Source: Schizochytrium sp. CCTCC M209059
Taxonomy: Eukaryota; Sar; Bigyra; Thraustochytrida; Thraustochytriidae
Reading direction: 5' to 3'
NCBI GenBank assembly: GCA_000818945.1
Contig: KN805376.1
Coordinates: 503,385 to 567,384, forward strand
DNA: 64,000 bases
In this document: positions 32,001-39,163 of the stretch, in pieces
Numbering within the stretch: the first letter of the stretch is position 1
Layout: each line of letters opens with the position of its first letter
The notes under the pieces: model-generated
What the model was told of the DNA's origin: nothing
What the model saw: the letters and a program-made list of their open reading frames with translations, nothing else
Databases searched by the model: none
Translations under genes and position numbers: made by a program

Positions 32001-34217
32001 GACGATGGCGGGCGCGCGTTCAAGATCCCCGTCGAAGATCTGGGCAAGGGTTTACCCATGTCTGTCCCGGTCGTTATTCGAATGCCAAGCGCAGGGCATG
32101 TTTCGCTGCGACTCCTGCTTCGCTACCATGACGGGACATCTCTGCGCTTTGTGCGCCTTGCGCAGTCCGTGGAGGTTCTCCCTAGCATTCGTATGGGTGC
32201 GCGATGTTTGGCGTCGCCCTTGCCTGGATCGGATCATCTTCTATGCTGCAATGTGAGAAATCTCTCAACCAAGACGGTCTGCCTTCGTCGTGTTGTGGCC
32301 TTTTCTGGCACATGGCAGATCGAGCCTCTTGGTGAGACGAAGGAGCGCGCGCTTCTTGGGCCACAGGAAACCCGCTCTTTTTTGTTGCGCGTGGCACGCG
32401 CGAGTCCCCAAGACGATGCAGGCAAGCAATTGCGCGTCACAGACGTTGGCTTCATGGAGCACCCTGAATGGCAGCTCACAGCGGACGACGAAACGCTTGC
32501 GCCCTCGTTTCAGAGTCGCGTGCACTTTCTCTGCGCAGAGTATGCATCATCGGTCCTGGAGGCGCGCACAGCTGCAAAGCGGCGCTTTGAGTATTTTAAA
32601 AACAAGCTCGACGCCGAGGGCAAGCTTCCAGTTTCGATTCAATCGATCCGTCGTCTCAAGCAAGCTGGCTCGCAGAATCCTGAAATGGACATTCTGTCAC
32701 AACTCGATGCCGCGACCAAACCAGCCGATGGCGAACCGCGGCCTTGCGACAAGGAAGCCCTTTGTTTTGGATCGCGCAGCGATCTTGTACACTTTTTGCT
32801 GGAATGGACGGCTACTTCCTCGAAGGGCTGGGCTTTTGGTCACGCCGAGGAGCTCAGCATTCCGGTCATGCCGGATCGCCCACTCAAGGTGTCTCTCGAG
32901 CACGCGGAAACCTGCACGGGCAAGGTATTACCCGTAACTTTTCACATTGAAAATGTCTCTGGGGAGGTCGTTCGCGCAGCCGTCATCCATATTGACAAAG
33001 CGAAGGACGTATCATGGCGAGGTTTCACACGCATCTCCGTTCCTGATTTGCGCCCAGGCGGTGCGCATTCGCTCAAGCTCTTGGCAAGCTTCCATATGAC
33101 GGGTCTGGTCAATCTCGGGCTGGCAAAGGTCTACGAAAAGGGCAAAGACGACAAGCCGTTGGCTGTATGTGCTCCATCGTTTGTCTCCGTCATGAGCATT
33201 CACGATTGCGAAGACTCGTCCAGTGGCTCGGATGAGCCTCTAGTGGGTCAGCTTGAAGCGGAGCTCAGTCAGGTGCTGTCTTCGGCAGAACCCTGCGCCC
33301 CGATGCAGTCGCCACCTCCGCCACCGCCTATGCCCGTCGACATTATGCAGCAGCAGCAGCAGCAGCAGGAGGAGGAGGAGAGCTTTATGTGGTCCGAGAC
33401 CAGTCACGCCGGGAACAACATGATTACAGCCTTGGACCAGACCGCCCCTGTCCGCTCACCCGATGCGAAGGTCTCGCCAAGTGCTGTGGATGTGGTGCGC
33501 ATGGCGAGCGGGTCGGTGCCGTCTGATGACAATTCCGCTGGTGCTTTTTCTGCGGAAGAAGAGGTCATCGCTTCACCAGTGATGAGTCAAAGCGCGGGCA
33601 ACGTAGTGCCTCCATCAGCGGACAGTGACATCGCTGGTGTTGCGCTCGAGGGCGAACCCTTTGAAATGCCAGACAACGATCAAACTGGAGCCAATGAAAT
33701 TGTTTCCCCATCGTCGGACAGCACAATGGCTCCTATTGATCAAAAACAAGAGACTAGTGCAGCACCAAATGCCAACGAGAGCTTGTTAAACGATGACACA
33801 AGGGAAGCTGCTGAGGAACTTTTCATCGAAGAAAAGAGCGCGACCCCTATGCAAGGACTTTTAGATGTGCCTGAACCCGACGGCAGCGGTACGGTGCTTC
33901 ACGAGAGTGCCGATGCGCTTACGCTCGAGGAGGCTCCGTATGGTGATGCCATGGACTCGACGATCGCTTCTGAAGGGGGCGAACAAGCGTTTCAAGCAAT
34001 GGAGGGTCAACAAGAAGCAGAAGAGGATCGCGAGGGACAACGCGAGATACTCCATAGTCCTCCGAGCGCAATTTCGAAGCGGACTTCCTCCATTGAGCTC
34101 GAAACGGCTCTGCGCGAGGAGCTTGAAGACAGCTCGGCGGACGATGTGAATGAAGAGGAGGGCGATGATTCGGAGGATGACGAAGCTTTTCTTAAACAGG
34201 AGCTTGCATCTCCGTGA
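29064..34217 (+). CDS. TRAPPC8: TRAPP complex subunit TRAPPC8/Trs85
   Basis: TRAPPC8/Trs85 is the specific subunit of TRAPPIII, a Rab1/Ypt1 exchange factor complex acting in autophagy and ER-Golgi traffic. The ATG at 29064 (MAGRGSGEDSPLVVLQRRL) gives 1717 residues. N-terminal similarity to human TRAPPC8 includes LTLPELLAPFGVQEG (LSFAELLKPF in human), PWYAACRDTLTRTF and PNVPMFYLLLHDTSDPRAAE (YYVLLHDVS in human). Further on, LADLAFMVQDYELALSMYRI matches the ADLCFLVQHYDLAYSCYH segment, and FGFHMVMAGLLFKKDHQVEH matches YAFHMILAGHRFSKAG. Beta-rich C-terminal domains follow. The last ~250 residues are a low-complexity, acidic, Ser/Pro/Gln-rich tail (Gln run at 33348-33368) that is absent from the human protein, making this a long member of the family. 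Confidence 0.88.
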   Translation: MAGRGSGEDSPLVVLQRRLHRAHAPLVLVQSTENANLIAERDNGLTLPELLAPFGVQEGQVPFRTPMRSYGLRDFRVDFAAAPELEPISFKAAEELLHSVVQAKVPKQGLDATLRSGPEDSDDLSRFVRTTHKQPWYAACRDTLTRTFQHHETEMFGSPVGCMVVTTTADGDPMTCFEQLKNPHFFPSAYQNGQYDPNVPMFYLLLHDTSDPRAAEVDAEAMAGVIKAKLPTNSFFFVSLENSRDPSLPSHANLWAPFVQRALVRTKSDEREGLRTTSPGAKLSDKDIKTLKSFTKNLIITGVLSSMEGKISELDARVTAQRKGLRNTFRSFWRKPKEGAESSSASYNASTSASSRRIRYLHDTIESNIRLLADLAFMVQDYELALSMYRIARDDFGGDKELLHQGSALEMMAICNLMRGSPERDTLDYVRRSQACYKDLLGAIRAQGGTTSSSGSQASMAARFLTKSTFLFVDIVLAFGGTARLYREATELLARASLEETPLCAAVLLEQTGIFLVYQELASTGSWSYSLLSSGNDGARRANQTSGASGAPPQALSRRLRKFGFHMVMAGLLFKKDHQVEHALRCLATVRALYQSSRWAHIKDHLASTMAEHAAALGDLEHALPFWAEVLERGNEMQPKQATIMDEMEHRMNAHDQFKADADWPFSLPIVDDARIGVHRALNASVLPELTSLEPDSSLVAPEDDITTGANESARALAAREARKVTRSELRRRQEAEWVQLHSFLDLAAPRPPGLKAEPLDAAQRRPRRGKRHQPQPQVCYAGESVYVDVPMRNPCALKLAISEIQLIGQLVDEQGNLLSNDTDAGAVIEARVIDRLVLDESSERMVRLEVLPTRAGTLTVIGVQWRLFGKALVRRMFDIRGPLIVDTQEDRVAGARAQDLRLQKTVRQPSAWLGADLDLAQTVFEGETVTANLFLINRGALPCSGHIVIGTNAPTLCVGSAAAENDDAVVGDQLAPVLDDGGRAFKIPVEDLGKGLPMSVPVVIRMPSAGHVSLRLLLRYHDGTSLRFVRLAQSVEVLPSIRMGARCLASPLPGSDHLLCCNVRNLSTKTVCLRRVVAFSGTWQIEPLGETKERALLGPQETRSFLLRVARASPQDDAGKQLRVTDVGFMEHPEWQLTADDETLAPSFQSRVHFLCAEYASSVLEARTAAKRRFEYFKNKLDAEGKLPVSIQSIRRLKQAGSQNPEMDILSQLDAATKPADGEPRPCDKEALCFGSRSDLVHFLLEWTATSSKGWAFGHAEELSIPVMPDRPLKVSLEHAETCTGKVLPVTFHIENVSGEVVRAAVIHIDKAKDVSWRGFTRISVPDLRPGGAHSLKLLASFHMTGLVNLGLAKVYEKGKDDKPLAVCAPSFVSVMSIHDCEDSSSGSDEPLVGQLEAELSQVLSSAEPCAPMQSPPPPPPMPVDIMQQQQQQQEEEESFMWSETSHAGNNMITALDQTAPVRSPDAKVSPSAVDVVRMASGSVPSDDNSAGAFSAEEEVIASPVMSQSAGNVVPPSADSDIAGVALEGEPFEMPDNDQTGANEIVSPSSDSTMAPIDQKQETSAAPNANESLLNDDTREAAEELFIEEKSATPMQGLLDVPEPDGSGTVLHESADALTLEEAPYGDAMDSTIASEGGEQAFQAMEGQQEAEEDREGQREILHSPPSAISKRTSSIELETALREELEDSSADDVNEEEGDDSEDDEAFLKQELASP

Positions 34218-34227
34218 ATGACATACA

Positions 34228-34233
34228 AATAAA
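34228..34233 (+). terminator. Candidate polyadenylation signal AATAAA
   Basis: An AATAAA hexamer lies 11 bases after the TRAPPC8 stop. This is closer than usual, so the call is tentative. Confidence 0.2.
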
Positions 34234-34402
34234 CAAAGATTCACTTTCTTTTTCTCTCGCCATAAAGTTTGACATTTTCGCCCTCATCGTCACCGGGGCC
34301 GAGATCTTTCCGTATCTTTTCGAAAAAAAATAAACGAATCGACTCAAAGGCTTTGCGGGCAAAAAACGAGAAACAAAAAGGTAACTTTTGTGTGACAAAA
34401 GA

Positions 34403-36385
34403 CTAATGCAGGGAGGGAGGCGGGGGCGGAGGCGGAGGCGCTGTCCCTTCTTTGGGATGTCGAGAGCTCGATGCAGTTGACGATGAAGACGAGACTGAGC
34501 TCGAAGAAGAAATCCGGTTCGCGGCATCACCAATACCCGGACGCGTATAGGTCATGTTTTTACGACCAGCACCAGCCCCGACGGAGCCGCCACGGAAGCC
34601 GCCACGGGAAGGACCGGGCCCAGCATGGGATCCATAGGCTCCATACGAGCCGTATGACGTGCGGCCCGAAGACCCAAAACCGCCGCTTCTGCGGCTACCA
34701 GAGCCTCGGGACATAGAGTTCGGAGAGCGCTGGGAACGCGCGTGCGAAGTGCCACCTCGGGTCGCCGCGGGGGGTCCCCGCACGCGCTCCTCCCGACGGA
34801 GTCTACGTTGCTCCTTGAGCTCAAACTCGTGAAGACCATCGCCAGCAAGACGCGGAAGCTCATCCGGCTTACCCGGCTTTACGCCCTTCCAGAAATAATC
34901 GTGGTCCAGCGCCTGGGCAGCCGTGATGCGGTGACGCGGGTCCAAGGTGAGCATCCTTTTGAAGAGATCAAGCTCGAGGGGTTTCATCCATGCGAAGCGG
35001 CGATCAATGACCGCCTCCTTTTTCTCGAAACTCATGCGCTGAAAGGCAGGCGTTTGCGAGACGCCTGGCCACGTCTCTTCTGATGGCGTGCCGCAGAGCT
35101 CAAAAATGCGTTTGATTTGGTCCAGCTCGTTCTCGCCAGGCAAGGGCGACCCCCGCCCCAGCAGCTCGGCAAAAATGCACCCCACCGCCCACATGTCAAT
35201 GGCCGACGTATAGTGACCAACACCGAGCAAAAGTTCGGGAGCACGATACCAGAGCGTGACGACACGTGTTGTGGAGCGACGCTTCTTTTTCCAGGACCTG
35301 CTGAGTCCCCAATCTCCAATCTTAAGCTTTGAGTCGTTTGACACCAGAATGTTAGCCGCCTTGAGGTCGCGGTGAATAATATCGTTGCGGTGAATGTAGT
35401 AAATGCCTTCGAGCAATTGCTTCATGTAGCACTTGATGTAATTCTCGGTGAGTTTGAACGCGGGGTTCTCCATGATCCCCGTCAGGTCGTTGTCAAGGTA
35501 TTCAAGTACCATATACACTTCGCCCAGGTCGTCCTCTCGCAGCTTGGCCGAAGAAGGCACGATCTCGATGAGCTCTAACACGTTCTCATGTTTCAGCTGT
35601 TGCATAATCTTGATCTCGCGCAGGGCCGTCAACGGGTAGCCCTCCTTGGCATTGTGCACACGAAGCTTTTTCAGAGCCACCATTCGGTCGGTCGACTTGC
35701 ACCGCGCCTTGTACACCTCTCCATAGGTGCCAAGTCCAACCTGGCGAATGATTTCGTAATTTTCGATTGTGCGTGAGGAAAAGTCAGAATTCCCCGCCCC
35801 ATCGGAGAGGCGCGCATCGGTTACCTTTGCTTCTTCTGCCCCCTTTCCTGGTTCTTCGGGTGGCGCTATTGCCGTTGCCTCGTCAGGCTCTGCTTTTTTC
35901 GAAGAATCTTCCTTTGGGAGGTCTTCCTTTGAGGATTTTCCCAAGGCTTCTGCGTCCGGGGCTGCGCGAAGAAATGCAAGCGCTTGACTCAAAATGGCTC
36001 GTCCTTCGTCCGAGTCCAGCTGGGGGTTTCCCGGGTTCTCGCTCTTTGTCGCGCTCGAGTCATCTTTTCGTGGCCGTTTCTTATTCGACGGACTTGCATT
36101 CGATGTGTGCGCACTGTTGGCAGCGGAGGCAGGCCGCTGCTCGTGAACGAGCGCGGCTGTTGCAGACGAGCCCCGATCCGAGGCGCCATTTCCATTTGTC
36201 GCATGGACTTCGGAATCGTTCTTCGTGGGGACCTCTCGAGGGTCGTGCGAATCGCGAGGCTCCTTGCCCAGGCTTTCATGGCTTTGCTCTTGCGCGCCGC
36301 CGTTCACCTCGCCTTGCTGCGCCTTGCCCGGCGCCGTCGGCGTCTGCCCATGAGCGGCCTCGTTGTCGTCCTCGTGCGCGCCCAT
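34403..36385 (-). CDS. Cyclin-dependent kinase of the CDK9/CDK12 (CDKC) type with DWG motif
   Basis: CDK9/12/13-type kinases phosphorylate the RNA polymerase II C-terminal domain and elongation factors. The ATG at 36385 (MGAHEDDNEAAHGQTPTAPG) gives 660 residues. A disordered Ser/Glu/Lys N-terminus (1-205) precedes the kinase domain (about 209-500): GLGTYGEVYKA glycine loop, VALKKL lysine, PLTALRE cyclin-binding helix (PITAI/LRE in CDK9/12), HRDLKAANIL catalytic loop and TTRVVTLWYRAPELLLG after the T-loop. The usual DFG is replaced by DWG (D358-W359-G360, bases 35306-35314), and the activation loop is short and basic (SWKKKRRSTTR). The C-terminal tail is Arg/Gly/Ser/Tyr-rich and ends in a polyproline run. 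It is divergent from the YaaA-like gene. Confidence 0.92.
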   Translation of the reverse strand: MGAHEDDNEAAHGQTPTAPGKAQQGEVNGGAQEQSHESLGKEPRDSHDPREVPTKNDSEVHATNGNGASDRGSSATAALVHEQRPASAANSAHTSNASPSNKKRPRKDDSSATKSENPGNPQLDSDEGRAILSQALAFLRAAPDAEALGKSSKEDLPKEDSSKKAEPDEATAIAPPEEPGKGAEEAKVTDARLSDGAGNSDFSSRTIENYEIIRQVGLGTYGEVYKARCKSTDRMVALKKLRVHNAKEGYPLTALREIKIMQQLKHENVLELIEIVPSSAKLREDDLGEVYMVLEYLDNDLTGIMENPAFKLTENYIKCYMKQLLEGIYYIHRNDIIHRDLKAANILVSNDSKLKIGDWGLSRSWKKKRRSTTRVVTLWYRAPELLLGVGHYTSAIDMWAVGCIFAELLGRGSPLPGENELDQIKRIFELCGTPSEETWPGVSQTPAFQRMSFEKKEAVIDRRFAWMKPLELDLFKRMLTLDPRHRITAAQALDHDYFWKGVKPGKPDELPRLAGDGLHEFELKEQRRLRREERVRGPPAATRGGTSHARSQRSPNSMSRGSGSRRSGGFGSSGRTSYGSYGAYGSHAGPGPSRGGFRGGSVGAGAGRKNMTYTRPGIGDAANRISSSSSVSSSSSTASSSRHPKEGTAPPPPPPPPSLH

Positions 36386-36802
36386 GATGCCGCCCGCTGC
36401 TTGGGGCAGGCAGCCAGCAGGCCTCGCCGGGCCAGGCACCGGCCGAGGCGGAGCGGACGGCCCCGCCCTCGCGGCGTCCAGCGGCGCGCCGCAGCCGAGC
36501 GCAGAGGCACCGCCGGGGGCGAGGGGTCGAACTGATCGATTCTCTGGCCGCGCTCTCCGCGAGTGACGCAAAGCGGCCCTTCATTACGCACGGGCGGCCC
36601 TTATTTGCGAAAGACACCTAAGCCACGCTTGGGTCAGTTTCGACCGAAGTCGGCGTCGAGGTCGATCGCCGAGACCGCGCAGCCTGAGATCAGGCCCAAC
36701 CTCGGCGGCAAAGCGCCTGCGCAGCGCGCGAGCGCGCGAGCGAGCGAGCGGAGGGAGGGAGGCAAAAGGCGGAGCGAGGAGCTGGGAGCGGGGCGCGGGA
36801 GG
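36386..36802. other. Short divergent promoter region
   Basis: Only about 420 bases separate the start codons of the CDK (-) and the YaaA-like gene (+). The sequence is very GC-rich, with a GCGAGCGAGCG run near 36725-36745. Both frames continue through it without a usable ATG. Confidence 0.6.
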
Positions 36803-37900
36803 ATGCTGTGCCTGCTGTCGCCCGCGAAGGCGATGCGCGAGGTGGCCAAGGCGCAGGCGGGCGCAGGCGGCCTGGCGCCTCTGCTGGCGGGCCCCACGGC
36901 GACGCTCCTGGAGGAGCTCAAGCACGAGAGCGCGGGCCAGCTGAGTAAGCTCATGTCCATATCCGACGCGCTGGGTAAGCTCAACTACGAACGGTATCAG
37001 GGCTGGGAGGAAGCCACAACGTACATTGCGGCGGATCTCTTCGACGGCGAGGCATTCAAGGCGCTTGATGTTGACTCTTTTTCGGCAGAGGATCGCGCGC
37101 AAATGCAGAGCTCTTTAGTGATCCTGTCGGGACTTTATGGCATGATCCGTCCAGGCGACGCAATCCGTCCCTATCGACTCGAAATGGGCACCAAGTACGC
37201 GGTCGATGGCACAAAGAATCTTGTTGCTTACTGGAAAAAGCACGGGCTCACCGACACCTTGGCCGCGCACGCCAAGTCGGTCGGCGCTAAAATCATCCTC
37301 AACTGTGCGAGTGACGAGTATGCCAAGGCGGTCGACTTTGCCAAGCTCGAAAAGGACCACGGTTTGCAAGTTTTACGCTTTAAGGGTGTCAAGCCTGGCG
37401 GCGCGCGCGGCCTTCCTGGTGTGTTTTCCAAGCAGGCGCGCGGCATGATGTCCCGTTTTGTCATCCAATCTAAAGCACAGACTGCGCAGGACCTCGAAGC
37501 TTTCACGGGCAGCGACAATAGGTTTGCCTTCCTCCGTCGTGATGGCAACGAAATGATTTTTGAGCGCTATGACGCACCGCGGACCGCTAGTGGCGATATA
37601 GCGTCTACCTTAGCTTCGTCCAAGACAAAGGGTAAGGCTTCCGCCGCGAAAACAGAACCTGGTTCGGCCAAGGCAATTTCTGGACACAAGGAAGATGACT
37701 CTGCTGGTAACATTTCTGAGGCACCCAAGACCAAGACCAAGAGGAAGGGAAATAGCAAGAGCTCTGTAAAAGTGGAGGACGACAAAGGTAAGAAAGAAAA
37801 GACCGCGGCAAAAGCTGCTGCAGACTCTCATACCTCCAAAAAGCGGCGCGTGCAACCAAGTCGCCGCGCGCGGGCTTCGCAAACGAAATCTGAGCCCTAG
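36803..37900 (+). CDS. YaaA/DUF328-family protein with basic C-terminal extension
   Basis: Bacterial YaaA limits oxidative damage to DNA and binds DNA. The ATG at 36803 (MLCLLSPAKAM) aligns with the bacterial N-terminus MLILISPAKT and gives 365 residues against about 258 in E. coli. Matching segments are QLSKLMSISDALGKLNYERY, SSLVILSGLYGMIRPGDAIR with PYRLEMGTKYA, ILNCASDEYAKAVD, GVFSKQARGMMSRFVIQSK and the C-terminal FERYD. About 105 extra residues at the C-terminus are rich in Lys, Ser and Ala, and contain KTKTKRKGNSK and KKRRVQPSRRARA, which look like nuclear localisation signals. This suggests a nuclear DNA-protective role, which is inferred. Confidence 0.92.
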   Translation: MLCLLSPAKAMREVAKAQAGAGGLAPLLAGPTATLLEELKHESAGQLSKLMSISDALGKLNYERYQGWEEATTYIAADLFDGEAFKALDVDSFSAEDRAQMQSSLVILSGLYGMIRPGDAIRPYRLEMGTKYAVDGTKNLVAYWKKHGLTDTLAAHAKSVGAKIILNCASDEYAKAVDFAKLEKDHGLQVLRFKGVKPGGARGLPGVFSKQARGMMSRFVIQSKAQTAQDLEAFTGSDNRFAFLRRDGNEMIFERYDAPRTASGDIASTLASSKTKGKASAAKTEPGSAKAISGHKEDDSAGNISEAPKTKTKRKGNSKSSVKVEDDKGKKEKTAAKAAADSHTSKKRRVQPSRRARASQTKSEP

Positions 37901-39163
37901 TTAGTTTTTTTTTTTAACAGATAGCTTGATGAAAGGAATTGTGCATCGATGCATCAATACATTTATCTGTCTATCGTTGGTGTATCGCGGTCGCGAGACG
38001 GACAGAAAAGTTAGCTTTAGCCGTTCAGACATGCGTCCGCATGCTCCCATTCTCGATAGTCCCATTCTCAATGGACATGGTCAAACGCTCGCCGCCATCG
38101 TCTTCTCCTTTTTTGCAATGGCTCCCCCCCCCCCCCCCCCCCCCTTTTTTTTAACTTCGGCTCCTGCGATACGACGTAAGTGACCAAGGCGCGACACGAG
38201 GCAAGGCGCAACTCAAGGAAAGAAAATCGAGGTGTAGAGCACGAGGTTGTGCAAGCAAGGAGTGGACGCTAGAGGATGACACTCGAGTATTCGGGCCATG
38301 CCGCGTCCTCGTGCGCGGCAAAGTAAAGGGGCACTCGCCAATATGGCTGTGGGGGCGGCATCCCACAGCTCCCATGGGACTTGGCGCCACGAACGAATTG
38401 ACCGCCTGAGGGCGCAGCGTCGTTTTGTGAAGCGCGCACAAAACAGCGATTTACAGCAAAGCTGTCAAGGATGGACCTATACGCGCCATAAGGATCTTTG
38501 ATCTGGGGCGAAAAGCACCCCGACAAGAACTCGAGGTTAAAAGCGAGCAGAGCACAAGGGTGCGCGATTTGCCTCTTCTTTCTTTGTCGACAAGCTTGCA
38601 TCGCCTCACCTCATCTCGCCTCGCTTCACCTTGCTTTGTTCGCCTTGCATTGTTCGTCATTCTTTCTCCCGTTTCGCAACGATTCATCCACGCCCAGGCC
38701 AGGCCGTTTGCGTGAGGTGAAGGCAAAGGGCCGCCTGCGAGCGGTGCTCACTGGACTATCTGCGAAAAGGGGTCTCATACAAGTCTGCCTGCCTCACTGC
38801 CTGTCTGCCTGTCTGCCTGTCTGCCTGCCTGCCTGCCTGTCTGCCTGTCTACCTGTCTGCCTGTCTGCCTGCCTGCCTGCCTTCGTGGCTGGCTGACAGA
38901 CTGTCTGTCCCGAGCTCGGAACCAGCTTTCCGCCCCAGAGGCATTCCGTCGAGCGAGATCGTGTGTGATTGTCCAGCCCCGAGGGAGGAGGGAGGAAGTC
39001 AAGAGGCAAAAACGCCTCATCGCGCCGGGCGAGGGGGCGCAGGCCTTTCGGTGCAGTGTTCCCTGCGGCCTGTATTATCGTCGTCGTCGTAATTGTTGTC
39101 ATCGTCGCCGTTGTTGTTGTTGTCGTTGTCGTTGCTGACCGCGATATTATCTCATTCGCACCC
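37901..39163. other. Intergenic region with homopolymer and CTGC/CTGT repeats
   Basis: After the YaaA stop come a C21 run at 38124-38144 followed by T8, and a CTGCCTGTCTGC tandem at about 38783-38884. The frame of the F-BAR gene is open upstream of its ATG and would encode a valine-rich stretch, but it starts from TTG. No other gene is supported. Confidence 0.6.
38783..38884 (+). repeat. CTGCCTGTCTGC-type tandem repeat
   Basis: About 100 bases of alternating CTGC and CTGT tetramers, with one ACCTG variant, lie 280 bases upstream of the F-BAR gene start. Confidence 0.9.

Noticed and set aside
38969..39163. Valine-rich hydrophobic N-terminal extension of the F-BAR protein
   Set aside because: It is encoded by a GTT/GTC repeat and starts from TTG. 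The ATG at 39164 has a good context and F-BAR proteins are cytosolic.
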